A DNA stretch of 32,977 bases, taken from NCBI GenBank assembly GCA_938003955.1, contig CALKXE010000208.1, positions 1-32,977 of the forward strand, given 5' to 3'. The position numbers and the translations under genes are program-made. This DNA comes from an uncultured Saprospiraceae bacterium (lineage in GTDB: Bacteria; Bacteroidota; Bacteroidia; Chitinophagales; Saprospiraceae). How positions within the stretch are numbered: position 1 is the stretch's first letter; each line of letters starts with the position of its first letter. Below the pieces are notes generated by a model. It was not told where the DNA came from. It made no database searches and was given only the letters and a program-made list of their open reading frames with translations. Below, in pieces: positions 8,736-16,521 of this stretch.

Positions 8736-9953
8736 TTATATTACATGATTTATTTTAGTTTTAATAACTGCACTGGCTTCAAGTGTTCTATGTATAGGAC
8801 ATCTATCAGCAATTTCCATCAATCGATCTACTTGAGTCTGATCTAGGTTTCCTTTGATTTCTATCTCTCTATCAAATGATTCTAGTCTTCTGTCTTTCTC
8901 ATCACAATGTTCGCAATCATCTCTATAACTTCGATCAAAAGAAAGATGAACTTTTACTTCTTGAAGGTCCCATTTTTTTCTTCGGGCATACATTTGTAAG
9001 GTCATAGCTGTGCATGCTCCGAGAGAAGCATTCAGTAACTCATAAGGAGATGGTCCGAAGTCTGCACCACCTAGGTCTTCAGATTCATCGGCAATAATAC
9101 CGTGCCTGCCAGCCATTATATCAGTAGTGAATCCGTTATCTCCCAGCTGTGCCACTACTTGTTTATGGGTTTGAAGTTTTGGTTTTGTAGGCAGTTCTAC
9201 ATATCGTTTCGCCCAAGTAGCTATCATATTTCCAACATAATATGCATCATTTTTATTTGTGAGCATATGATCAGCATCGTTTAGGGTAACGAAACTTTTA
9301 GGGTGCATTGCTGCTCGATATATTTTTGCGGCGTTTTCTATTTCTACTACTCTGTCTTGTGGAGAGTGCAATACTAGGATTGCCTTATTAAGATTTTTTA
9401 CAATCTCATACATATCCTTACCTCTTAGATCATCAAGGAATTGCTTCTTGATTGTAAAAACCTGTCCTCCGATATTTACTTTCGCTAGACCAGAACGTTC
9501 GATATCTTCTAACTTACTTTCTAGTAGATGCGTTACATGTTCTGGTTCAGAAGGCGCACCGACTGTAGCTACTGCCTGTATATTATCTAGTTTTGAAGCT
9601 GCAAATACGGAAGCTGCGCCTCCAAGACTGTGGCCGATCATTATTTTGGGAGCTTCATAGTTTTCCTCCAAATATTTACTAGCGGCAAGTAGATCTTCAA
9701 CATTACTACTGAAATTAGTGTCGCTAAAATCTCCTTCGCTGTCACCTAATCCTGTAAAGTCAAATCTAAGAACGGCTATTCCGTTTAATGTAAGTGCTCG
9801 ACTAATATGCCGTGTTGCCGATAGATTTTTACTGCCAGTAAATACATGCGCAAAGACAGCATAAGCATCAGGAGTCTTTGTCAGAGGCATTTCTAATCTA
9901 GCGGATAGCTTGTAACCATTAGCATTTACGAATTCTACTTTCTTTGATGGCAT
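8736..9953 (-). CDS. Bifunctional alpha/beta hydrolase-OsmC family protein
   Basis: A 405-residue two-domain fusion. Residues about 1-255 are an alpha/beta hydrolase with nucleophile S109 in GHSLGG, acid D200 in SPQDRVV and H229 in DADHML: a complete triad. Residues about 262-405 are an OsmC/Ohr-like domain with the two expected cysteines, C314 (SLGACTA) and C385 (DRCPIH), consistent with thiol-dependent peroxide reduction. An extra CEHC pair at 347-350 lies in the loop between them. This fused architecture is a known family in several bacterial phyla. A role in organic-hydroperoxide or lipid-peroxide detoxification is inferred. No signal peptide, so it is cytoplasmic. Confidence 0.92.
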   Translation of the reverse strand: MPSKKVEFVNANGYKLSARLEMPLTKTPDAYAVFAHVFTGSKNLSATRHISRALTLNGIAVLRFDFTGLGDSEGDFSDTNFSSNVEDLLAASKYLEENYEAPKIMIGHSLGGAASVFAASKLDNIQAVATVGAPSEPEHVTHLLESKLEDIERSGLAKVNIGGQVFTIKKQFLDDLRGKDMYEIVKNLNKAILVLHSPQDRVVEIENAAKIYRAAMHPKSFVTLNDADHMLTNKNDAYYVGNMIATWAKRYVELPTKPKLQTHKQVVAQLGDNGFTTDIMAGRHGIIADESEDLGGADFGPSPYELLNASLGACTAMTLQMYARRKKWDLQEVKVHLSFDRSYRDDCEHCDEKDRRLESFDREIEIKGNLDQTQVDRLMEIADRCPIHRTLEASAVIKTKINHVI

Positions 9954-10133
9954 GTCATAGTATTTTTGATTTGCACAAAATAGGAAAGTATTGGACTAAC
10001 TAAGGTTGTTTTTATTTGATTTTTTATTGTCGAAAGATATTATTGTGTGATATAGATCGTGTTAAATAAATCATGTACTGTAAAATGAATAATTACCTTA
10101 AGGCCAATCATTTGTTTTTCCTATCCCCACATA

Positions 10134-10164
10134 TTTGAATATATCCTCTCAAGTGTTATTTTTG
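10134..10164 (+). promoter_or_regulatory. Bacteroidota-type promoter for the TPR lipoprotein gene
   Basis: TTTG at 10134-10137 and TATTTTTG at 10157-10164 are separated by 19 nt. This fits the Bacteroidota TTTG-N19-21-TAnnTTTG consensus exactly. Initiation would fall near 10171, giving a leader of about 56 nt. It is the best promoter match seen in the window. Confidence 0.65.
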
Positions 10165-10226
10165 CATACCTAATGGTTACTGTCAAAGATGTTTTGTCTA
10201 CGAATCATTCATAAATCAACTCGAAA

Positions 10227-11132
10227 ATGAAAAATACCTTATTCTTTTTACTTGCGTCATTTCTATTATTCTCATGTAAGCAAGATGCTGCAAAAACCAT
10301 TACTACTGGGTTCTCTGCGGAATATACAGCTGCATTAGATAAGTTAAATGCGACACCAGACAAAACAACTGCAAACAACTATTTAAAAGAACTTAGAAGC
10401 GAGCTTGCGACTTCGGTTGATAAAAAAAATACGAAAGAACTACTTATAAAAGGCCTTACCGTTTCAGAGACGCACAAAATGGGAGCAACTGCAATTGGAT
10501 TTTTGATGCCTTTGCTGAAAGAATACCCAGCTTCTCCTAAAAAGGAAGAATACATGGCAAAACTCGCTTCAGCACTATCTGATATTGGTAAAAAAATACC
10601 TGGTGACGTTTTGATAGATTCTTATATGAGTCAGTATCCAAATGGACAGTACAAGGAATTATTAAATGGAAAGCAAAATGATAAATTTGAAAACATTGAT
10701 ACTTTCATAGTTAGGTTGGCAGAACAGATTTTTGTAAATCCTGATAAATTTGGTATCAATAGACTGAATGCTCAAAAGTATGTTGATGCTTGTGAAGCGT
10801 ATGCACTTGGGAATAGTGATAGTGGAATGGCACCAGAATATTTATACAGAGCAGCTGAAATGGCTCGTACATTGAAGACATATCCCAAGGCATTAAGTAT
10901 ATACGATTGGATCGAAGACAAATATCCTAACTACGAGAAAGCTGCAACAACAATGTTTCTTAAAGGGTTTATGCTAGAGAATGAGCTAAACGATAAAGAG
11001 TCAGCTAGAAAAGTTTATCAATCATTCGTAACCAAATTTCCTAAGAGTGACCTGCAAGATGATGTTCAGTTCTTATTGGATAATATCGATAAGACTGATG
11101 AAGAAATCATGAAATTGATCGAGAAGAAGTAA
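10227..11132 (+). CDS. TPR-containing lipoprotein
   Basis: A 301-residue protein with a lipoprotein signal: a hydrophobic stretch from residue 4 and a lipobox LLFSC with the modified Cys at 17. The C-terminal half (about 190-295) contains TPR-like helical pairs (YLYRAAEMARTLKTYPKALS and ARKVYQSFVTKFPKS, the latter typical of BamD/YbgF-style repeats). It therefore probably acts as a periplasm-facing or outer-membrane scaffold. It is not clearly BamD: the neighbours are unrelated. The gene stands alone behind its own promoter and converges on HMG-CoA lyase. Confidence 0.82.
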   Translation: MKNTLFFLLASFLLFSCKQDAAKTITTGFSAEYTAALDKLNATPDKTTANNYLKELRSELATSVDKKNTKELLIKGLTVSETHKMGATAIGFLMPLLKEYPASPKKEEYMAKLASALSDIGKKIPGDVLIDSYMSQYPNGQYKELLNGKQNDKFENIDTFIVRLAEQIFVNPDKFGINRLNAQKYVDACEAYALGNSDSGMAPEYLYRAAEMARTLKTYPKALSIYDWIEDKYPNYEKAATTMFLKGFMLENELNDKESARKVYQSFVTKFPKSDLQDDVQFLLDNIDKTDEEIMKLIEKK

Positions 11133-11136
11133 AACT

Positions 11137-11163
11137 TTAATTGATAATTGATAATAGATAATT
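11137..11163. repeat. Short tandem TTGATAA-type repeat
   Basis: TTGATAA, TTGATAA and TAGATAA follow each other in the 51-bp gap between two convergent genes. No hairpin is associated; it may be simple slippage. Confidence 0.5.
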
Positions 11164-11183
11164 TGCTGTTGGGGACTCGATAT

Positions 11184-12044
11184 TTATAGAAATACTTTAT
11201 TGCTTATCGAAAGGGATCTAATGAAGGCACTTTTATCTATTCCCGATTGGATGTTATGTTTGTCAAAGTAATAGAGTAAGTTCTCAGTAGGCATATTTCC
11301 TGTTAGGTCATCTTTTGCCATTGGACATCCTCCGTATCCACTTATTGTAGCATCGAATCTTCTACATCCACTATCATAAGCGGCTATGATTTTATCTTCC
11401 CAGGCATCAGGTCTTGTATGCAGATGGGCTCCGAATTCTACATTAGGATAGGGTGGGATTAGATTAGAAAATAGGTATGAGATAGAACCTGGATTCGCAA
11501 CGCCTATTGTATCAGAAAGAGCCATTATTTTTATTCCGATTTCTGCAAGTTTATCAACCCATTTTTGACATATTTCTACATTCCATTCATCGCCATATGG
11601 ATTGCCAAATCCCATGCTGATATAGATTACAAGTTCCTTGTTCGTTTTTCCACACAAGTCTTGTATTTGCATCACTCTTTCGAGAGATTCTTCAATTGTA
11701 GCATTTGTATTTCTTAATTGGAATGTTTCTGATATTGAAAAAGGATAGCCTAGAAAACCTATTTCAGAAAATTGAGAAGCATCATTGGCGCCTCTCATAT
11801 TAGCAACAATGGCTAATAATTTTGATTTAGTATTGTCAAGATCAAGCTTAGATAATACCTCTGCTGTATCTTTCATCTGTGGAATAGCCTTCGGGGAGAC
11901 AAAACTCCCAAAATCAATGGTGTCAAAACCAACTTGCAAAAGACTGTTGATGTATTCAACTTTTAGGTCAGTATCAATGAAATCATGAATTCCCTGCATA
12001 GCATCTCTAGGGCATTCAATCAATTTGAGCGTTTGTGTTGACAT
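11184..12044 (-). CDS. mvaB: Hydroxymethylglutaryl-CoA lyase
   Basis: A 286-residue DRE-TIM-type barrel enzyme that cleaves HMG-CoA to acetyl-CoA and acetoacetate (leucine and ketone metabolism). Visible catalytic features are R13-D14 in ECPRDAMQG, the metal-binding pair H207/H209 in GAHLHTR, the catalytic loop GYGGCPMA with C240, and N250 in LTGN. SDTIGVANP (177-185) is also diagnostic. Compared with the family signature GLGGCPYA, Leu is replaced by Tyr and Tyr by Met, which is tolerable. It is cytoplasmic. There is no leucine-degradation operon beside it, so it seems to be a single-gene unit. Confidence 0.9.
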   Translation of the reverse strand: MSTQTLKLIECPRDAMQGIHDFIDTDLKVEYINSLLQVGFDTIDFGSFVSPKAIPQMKDTAEVLSKLDLDNTKSKLLAIVANMRGANDASQFSEIGFLGYPFSISETFQLRNTNATIEESLERVMQIQDLCGKTNKELVIYISMGFGNPYGDEWNVEICQKWVDKLAEIGIKIMALSDTIGVANPGSISYLFSNLIPPYPNVEFGAHLHTRPDAWEDKIIAAYDSGCRRFDATISGYGGCPMAKDDLTGNMPTENLLYYFDKHNIQSGIDKSAFIRSLSISNKVFL

Positions 12045-12176
12045 TTTTTGGTTAGAATTTGATGCAAAATAAGCCTTTCTTATTATCTAGACAACTAATC
12101 CAACAGAAGGTATATAATATGATGTTGATATGACAAGTGCAGCGGATAAGAATTTAGTATCATCAAACTTTAATTG

Positions 12177-12184
12177 TAAATTTG
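12177..12184 (+). promoter_or_regulatory. Possible -7 promoter box
   Basis: TAAATTTG matches TAnnTTTG and is preceded, 20 nt upstream, by TTTA (12153-12156), one base off TTTG. It sits 22 bp before the start of the small membrane protein gene. Confidence 0.45.
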
Positions 12185-12206
12185 CAACAACAAAGAATAT
12201 GCACTT

Positions 12207-12434
12207 ATGAATAAAGGATATATAACAATTGTAGGTTATTTATTATTTCTTGCTGGAATCTTATCCATAATATTGAGTATGGTAGGTTTACAACTCACTT
12301 TTTTAAGTTGGATTTCTTCATTTGGTGCAGGAGCTAGTATTATCATTAAATTGGTTTTGCTCTTTAGCGGTCTGATTATCATGTATATTTCGAAGATGCC
12401 TCCTGAAGATGAAGATTTAGAAGTTAACCTCTAA
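12207..12434 (+). CDS. Small two-helix membrane protein, unknown
   Basis: A 75-residue protein with two hydrophobic segments (about 8-30 and 40-62) and an acidic tail (PPEDEDLEVNL). I do not recognise a family. A possible promoter box stands 22 bp upstream. Its last 11 bases overlap the end of the convergent MarR gene. It probably sits in the inner membrane. Confidence 0.65.
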   Translation: MNKGYITIVGYLLFLAGILSIILSMVGLQLTFLSWISSFGAGASIIIKLVLLFSGLIIMYISKMPPEDEDLEVNL

Positions 12435-12873
12435 TTTTATCGAGGAGAAGGCTGAGCGTATTAGCCTCCTCATCATTAATATTCATTTTCTTGTAAAATT
12501 TGACGATCTTAATATCGATTTCACTAATGATTTTTTCTCCTTCTTCTGTTAGAAATATTTCAACTTTACGCCTGTTTGTTTTAGAAGTTTTTCTTTCTAA
12601 ATAGCCGCTTTTTACCAGTTTGTCAACAAGTCTTGTTAGGTCCCGGCCTTTATCAAGCATAACATCGATAATTTGTCCAGGTGACGTAGGTTCTCCTTTT
12701 TTTCCTTTTACTATCCTAAGAACATTATAGTGCTGTTGGAGAATTCCATGTTCTTTAAACAGGTATGCAGTATTTTCTCTCAACCAATTTGCAGTAAATA
12801 ATATATTTAGGAATCCCTTTTGCTGCAAGCTTTGAAATTTATTCTGCTGTAGTACTTCTTCTATAGTTCCCAT
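12424..12873 (-). CDS. MarR family transcriptional regulator
   Basis: A 149-residue winged-helix regulator. The central region (about 48-115) contains the recognition-helix segment DLTRLVDKLVKSGYLERK and the wing (TNRRKVEIFLTEEGEKII), both classic for MarR. A helical dimerisation region flanks it at both ends. It diverges from the B3/B4-domain gene with 78 bp between start codons, so that gene and itself are its likeliest targets; the effector is unknown. Confidence 0.9.
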   Translation of the reverse strand: MGTIEEVLQQNKFQSLQQKGFLNILFTANWLRENTAYLFKEHGILQQHYNVLRIVKGKKGEPTSPGQIIDVMLDKGRDLTRLVDKLVKSGYLERKTSKTNRRKVEIFLTEEGEKIISEIDIKIVKFYKKMNINDEEANTLSLLLDKIRG

Positions 12874-12904
12874 GGAATATGCGTTAGAGTCACAATAAAG
12901 TTCT

Positions 12905-12912
12905 TACTTTTG
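12905..12912 (+). promoter_or_regulatory. Possible -7 promoter box of the B3/B4 gene
   Basis: TACTTTTG matches TAnnTTTG, 40 bp before the ATG at 12952. It overlaps the in-frame TTG at 12910, which argues that this TTG is not the start codon. No clear TTTG lies upstream. Confidence 0.4.
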
Positions 12913-12951
12913 ACTTTACAGAAGGTATTAATAAATTTTATTGCTCAAACT

Positions 12952-13614
12952 ATGACTTTAACATATTCTATAAGTAAAACGCTGAAAAACATTCTACCAA
13001 AGGTCAGATTGGGTATTGTTACTTGCAAAGTGACGGTTATGGATTCTTCAGTTGAACTGTTGTCTAAGATCACTAATATAGAAGCTGAATTCATCCATAA
13101 ACTTTCTACAACGGTAGAGTCAGAATTGGAAGTTATAGCTGAGACTAGACAAGCTTATAGAGTTTGTGGCAAAAAACCGACTAGATATCGACCATCAGCA
13201 GAAGCTTTATTGAGAAGATTAAGATTAGGAAAAGGTCTGTACAAAATAAACAACGTTGTAGATTCTATTAATTTGCTTTCCATGAGTTCTCAGTTTTCGA
13301 TTGGAGGGTTTGATATGACAAAAATAGAGGGAGATGTTATGCTTGATATTGGAGATGCCAATGTTTATAATGCAATAGGCAGAGGACCTCTCAATATTGA
13401 ATTTATGCCAGGTGTAAAGGATTCAATTGGTTTTTTCGGGACACCAACAAGTGATTCAGAAAGAACCATGGTAACTCCTGATATAACTAGATTAGTACTC
13501 GTTTATTATGACTTCTTTGGAAATGATAGCTTAGTAGATGCACTTAATTCTGCAAAAGAAACACTTAATCTATATTGCAAGGCGAGTGATGTATCGATAG
13601 AAATTATTGAATAA
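12952..13614 (+). CDS. Stand-alone B3/B4 (tRNA-editing-like) domain protein
   Basis: A 220-residue protein using the ATG at 12952; a longer frame from a TTG at 12910 overlaps a promoter-like box and is less likely. The whole protein matches the B3/B4 domain of the phenylalanyl-tRNA synthetase beta subunit (VRLGIVTCKV, RPSAEALLRRLRLGKGLYKINNVVDSINLLSM region, VYYD near the C terminus). Free-standing copies are common in bacteria and are presumed to hydrolyse mischarged tRNA or act on related adducts; the substrate here is unknown. It diverges from the MarR gene. Confidence 0.82.
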   Translation: MTLTYSISKTLKNILPKVRLGIVTCKVTVMDSSVELLSKITNIEAEFIHKLSTTVESELEVIAETRQAYRVCGKKPTRYRPSAEALLRRLRLGKGLYKINNVVDSINLLSMSSQFSIGGFDMTKIEGDVMLDIGDANVYNAIGRGPLNIEFMPGVKDSIGFFGTPTSDSERTMVTPDITRLVLVYYDFFGNDSLVDALNSAKETLNLYCKASDVSIEIIE

Positions 13615-13619
13615 CGGTA

Positions 13620-14315
13620 CTAGCTATCATATCTCAGTTGATTTGCATAGTATTCATAGCTAGCAATGACAATAGGGCTACTGTATGAATCTGGACTACT
13701 TACTAATCTGCAGTAATCTTCGATAATAGCACCTTGCTGTTCGAAGTTGAAATCGATAAATTTATGTTGACTTATCATTCCAGAGTATAATTTTTCCAAT
13801 CCTCCATAATCGTATTTCATTTTGGAGCTTTGCGCTTTAAGAGCTCTATAAATATACATTGATCCAAACCTTTGGAATTGCCAAATGTGAACCATTTCAT
13901 GTATGAATATTGGCCTTGATATTTGCTGTCTATAGTTGATCGTATTTAGCGTTACATAAGCGTGTGCTTTCCGCTCTATGCGCATAGACATTTGAGAATT
14001 AATCCGAACAAATTCCAAATTTATAGATTCACCAAAGTACCGTTGAACTAATGTTTTCTCCGCTGTAGTAAGGAATCTATAGTCTGTTTTAATAATTGAA
14101 ACGATGATTTCATATATTTCTGGAATAAAGACCAAATCAAAGGCGTAGAATGCCAAATCATAAAACCATTCAATAAAACCCTCAGATTTCATCTTGTAGA
14201 CTGACTCCTGGAAAGTCAAGTGATAGACAAGCCTGCGGAGCCTCAAAAAATATGAGAATCGTAAATAGGTAATTGACCGCTTTATAAATTTTGATCGAGT
14301 ATTATTATCACTCAA
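13620..14315 (-). CDS. Putative zinc metallopeptidase-like protein (HExxH)
   Basis: A 231-residue protein with HEMVHIWQFQRFG (H139-E140-H143), a zincin-type metal motif. A downstream EQQGAIIEDY segment (192-201) resembles the third-ligand/glutamate region of DUF4157/Vgr-associated proteins, so E192 or E199 could be the third ligand. The N terminus (about 10-75) is basic then hydrophobic/aromatic and may associate with the membrane. The start is a TTG at 14315 that overlaps the stop of the upstream permease gene by 8 bases, suggesting translational coupling. The next in-frame ATG is at codon 42, so the start is uncertain. Substrate unknown. Confidence 0.65.
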   Translation of the reverse strand: MSDNNTRSKFIKRSITYLRFSYFLRLRRLVYHLTFQESVYKMKSEGFIEWFYDLAFYAFDLVFIPEIYEIIVSIIKTDYRFLTTAEKTLVQRYFGESINLEFVRINSQMSMRIERKAHAYVTLNTINYRQQISRPIFIHEMVHIWQFQRFGSMYIYRALKAQSSKMKYDYGGLEKLYSGMISQHKFIDFNFEQQGAIIEDYCRLVSSPDSYSSPIVIASYEYYANQLRYDS

Positions 14316-15606
14316 ATCTTAGTGTCTTTATTGGACTTATGTTCGTAACCAAGTACGTTGGCAATATCAAAAATACAATCGTAAATATGAAGCAGAATAT
14401 ATTGATTAATATAATAGACTTCCATTCGAAAAGTATCGGTGCATAAGACAGGTAATAGCTCGATTCATCTAATGTGATAAAATGAGTAGTATATTGTAAG
14501 TATCCGATTCCTAAGCCAAGCAGATTGCCAACTATAATACCTGAAAATATAATGTACCCGGCATTGTAAAGGAATATTTTTCTAATCTGCCAATTGGAAC
14601 TTCCTAGTGCTTTTAGGAGGCCAATCATATGTGTTCGTTCTAAAATTAAGATTAATAATGCAGTAATCATGTTGATAACAGCCACAATAATCATTAGATA
14701 TAATAGTAGGTTTTCATTTATATCCTGAAGTTTCAACCATTCGAATATAGAAGGGAATTTATTATTTATGGTTTCAGTATATATTCTACTAGGCACCACT
14801 TGTTCGTATAGGTACTCGTTGATTATATCCAGATCTTCTATTTCCTCCAGAAATACTTCAATTCCTGATACCTCATCTTCATCCCATTGCAGCATTTCTT
14901 GAGCTTTTCGCATATCTATTATTGCAAATTGCTTATCATATTCTTCGAGACCAGTATTGTAGATGCCTTTAACAACAAATGCTCGATTTAGCGCTTCTTT
15001 ATTTTTTAACGTAGTGATTTTTATTCTTTGGCCAAGTTTGAGCTGCAGTTGATTTGCTGTCACACTAGATACTATGATACCATTATCTACTTTGTCTGAA
15101 TAGTCTAGAGGTGTGCCCTCTACAATGAAATTTGGAAGGTATTCCCAATCAAATTTATCATCAACTCCTTTTATTTGGACTGCACCAAATTCTTTTTTAG
15201 TCTTTATAATACCTGCCGTATTCACAAACGGTTGCAGATGTTTTACCCCACCACTAGTCCTTGTAGTTTTATATCTACCAGCTAGTTCATATCCCAATAC
15301 TTTGACTGGAGTTTGATATTCTAACCATTCTATATCCTCAATTTCTGGAATGTATTCGGCTGATTTTGATATTGGAATTTGTTCAAACGATCTATTTACA
15401 TTCACATCTGTAATGTGTATATGCCCCCAGAATCCAAATACTTTCGATGAAATTTCATTTTTGAAACCATTAATTATCATAGTCGTCAAGATCATAATAG
15501 ATAGACTAAGTGCTATAGCAGCAATAGCTATTCTTACGATAACCTTAGTAAAGGATCGAGATCTAGAAAAAGCAATACGTTTGGCTACGAAATGCGGTAA
15601 ATTCAT
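14308..15606 (-). CDS. FtsX/LolC-LolE-type ABC transporter permease
   Basis: The product is 432 residues from the ATG at 15606; a TTG two codons earlier is less likely. Architecture: one N-terminal membrane helix (about 20-45), a ~220-residue periplasmic MacB-like domain, then three C-terminal helices (about 285-310, 330-358, 385-410), ending ISPIKTLRFE. This is the LolC/E arrangement for releasing outer-membrane lipoproteins from the inner membrane. The ATPase partner (LolD) is not in the window, which is usual for Bacteroidota. The downstream HExxH gene overlaps its stop codon. Confidence 0.88.
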   Translation of the reverse strand: MNLPHFVAKRIAFSRSRSFTKVIVRIAIAAIALSLSIMILTTMIINGFKNEISSKVFGFWGHIHITDVNVNRSFEQIPISKSAEYIPEIEDIEWLEYQTPVKVLGYELAGRYKTTRTSGGVKHLQPFVNTAGIIKTKKEFGAVQIKGVDDKFDWEYLPNFIVEGTPLDYSDKVDNGIIVSSVTANQLQLKLGQRIKITTLKNKEALNRAFVVKGIYNTGLEEYDKQFAIIDMRKAQEMLQWDEDEVSGIEVFLEEIEDLDIINEYLYEQVVPSRIYTETINNKFPSIFEWLKLQDINENLLLYLMIIVAVINMITALLILILERTHMIGLLKALGSSNWQIRKIFLYNAGYIIFSGIIVGNLLGLGIGYLQYTTHFITLDESSYYLSYAPILFEWKSIILINIFCFIFTIVFLILPTYLVTNISPIKTLRFE

Positions 15607-15732
15607 ACACAATGATAATGAAAGTTTGCTTACTTGACGAGTAGATGGATAGATTAGCAGTATTTTAAGATTGCGGTATTTATTTTTTTATTTTTTAGTC
15701 ATTTAAGAATAAAGGATTGGTTTTGTATGTTA

Positions 15733-15781
15733 AATTTCGAAGACAGAATCGAATAATTAATATACTTTTGTTTTCGAAATT
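15733..15781. promoter_or_regulatory. Inverted repeat enclosing a TAnnTTTG box
   Basis: AATTTCGAA (15733-15741) is repeated in inverse at 15773-15781 (TTCGAAATT). Between them lies TACTTTTG (15763-15770), a match to the Bacteroidota -7 box. This could be an operator over a promoter firing toward the short ORF. No TTTG element is present at the usual distance, so the promoter is tentative. Confidence 0.4.
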
Positions 15782-15835
15782 AAAAACATAAATTCTTCGA
15801 TGCTTGCGTCGGGGTTATAAAAAGGATGTTTTTGC

Positions 15836-15937
15836 ATGAAAACGCCTTATCACAAAAAAGATCCAATTTCCGACCTTAATGTTGGAGAAACTTTGGCGGA
15901 TGCGCTTGCCGCTTGCGGTGGCGCAGTTAAAATTTAG
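15836..15937 (+). CDS. Possible 33-aa microprotein
   Basis: The ATG at 15836 opens 33 codons ending in TAG at 15935. The peptide begins MKTPYHKKDP and ends LADALAACGGAVKI. AAGGA at 15822-15826 lies 9 bases before the ATG, a plausible ribosome site. The ATG sits in the loop of a small GTTTT/AAAAC hairpin. The second half is noticeably more GC-rich than its surroundings. The ORF lies almost wholly inside an 11-bp inverted repeat. I do not recognise the peptide. Alternatively the region is a non-coding structured RNA. Confidence 0.4.
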   Translation: MKTPYHKKDPISDLNVGETLADALAACGGAVKI

Positions 15938-15947
15938 GATCTTTTTT
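15854..15947 (+). terminator. Long-loop inverted repeat, possible terminator or small RNA end
   Basis: A perfect 11-bp inverted repeat, AAAAAAGATCC (15854-15864) and GGATCTTTTTT (15937-15947), encloses 72 nt, including a small GC-rich inverted repeat (TGCGC...GCGCA, 15901-15925). The right arm ends in six T. It would make a terminated RNA upstream of kdsC. Confidence 0.45.
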
Positions 15948-15972
15948 ATTCACTAAATATACAGATAACACA

Positions 15973-16476
15973 ATGGATTATTCCAAACTGAGTAAAATAG
16001 AAACTTTCATATTTGATGTAGATGGTGTGTTTACGAACTGTCGCATGCTTATAACGGAAGCTGGAGAGTTCCTTAGGACTATGAATGTCAGAGATGGAGC
16101 AGCGATGAAAATGGCCCTTAAAGCCGGTTATAGAGTGTGTATCATTACAAAAGGTAGTTCTTTAGGGGTCAAGGACAGGTTAATTTTTCTAGGAGCTCAT
16201 CCAGTATACGATAATGTATCGGATAAGCGCATTGCGTTAAAAGATTTGGAGGCCAATCACAATATCTCTCTCATGAATAGTTTATATATGGGAGATGATT
16301 TAGCGGACTTAGTAGTCTTTGATAAAGTATTACTAGCGACTTGTCCTAGAGATGCTGCACCAGAGGTTATAAAAAAGGCTGAATTTATTTCACCAAAGGA
16401 CGGCGGTGATGGATGTGTTCGAGATATTATCGAGCGGGTGATGAGAACACAAGGTAAATGGGGACACTCCGATTAA
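15973..16476 (+). CDS. kdsC: KdsC-type HAD phosphatase (3-deoxy-D-manno-octulosonate 8-phosphate phosphatase)
   Basis: A 167-residue cap-less HAD hydrolase, the standard KdsC length. Motif I is FDVDGVFT with nucleophile D15 and acid/base D17. Motif IV is YMGDDLADL. The C-terminal tail GGDGCVRDIIERVM resembles the KdsC tail that closes the tetramer active site. It removes phosphate from KDO-8-P in LPS inner-core synthesis. Oddities: the residue after DGVFT is Asn where Asp is usual, and motif II reads ITKGSS where TG(R/K)xS is commoner. A sugar-phosphatase of slightly different specificity is therefore possible. Cytoplasmic. It is probably cotranscribed with the membrane protein 45 bp downstream. 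Confidence 0.85.
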   Translation: MDYSKLSKIETFIFDVDGVFTNCRMLITEAGEFLRTMNVRDGAAMKMALKAGYRVCIITKGSSLGVKDRLIFLGAHPVYDNVSDKRIALKDLEANHNISLMNSLYMGDDLADLVVFDKVLLATCPRDAAPEVIKKAEFISPKDGGDGCVRDIIERVMRTQGKWGHSD

Positions 16477-16521
16477 GACTTTATCGTTAATTGTATTAGT
16501 ATAGATAATTTGGAAAATAAG

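Larger units (their letters stand above)
15613..15972. other. 360-bp divergent intergenic region with structure
   Basis: It lies between the permease and kdsC genes. It holds a 9-bp inverted repeat around a possible promoter box, a short ORF and an 11-bp inverted repeat, each listed separately. The first ~115 bp (15613-15730) are AT-rich with nothing recognisable. Confidence 0.8.

Noticed and set aside
12910..12951. TTG start adding 14 residues to the B3/B4 protein
   Set aside because: It overlaps a TAnnTTTG promoter box, and the ATG at 12952 fits the family's N terminus.
15607..15612. TTG start two codons before the permease ATG
   Set aside because: The ATG at 15606 gives a normal LolC/E-type N terminus.
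16510..16521. TTG start adding four residues to the GT-C-like protein
   Set aside because: An ATG follows four codons later; the extension has no support.
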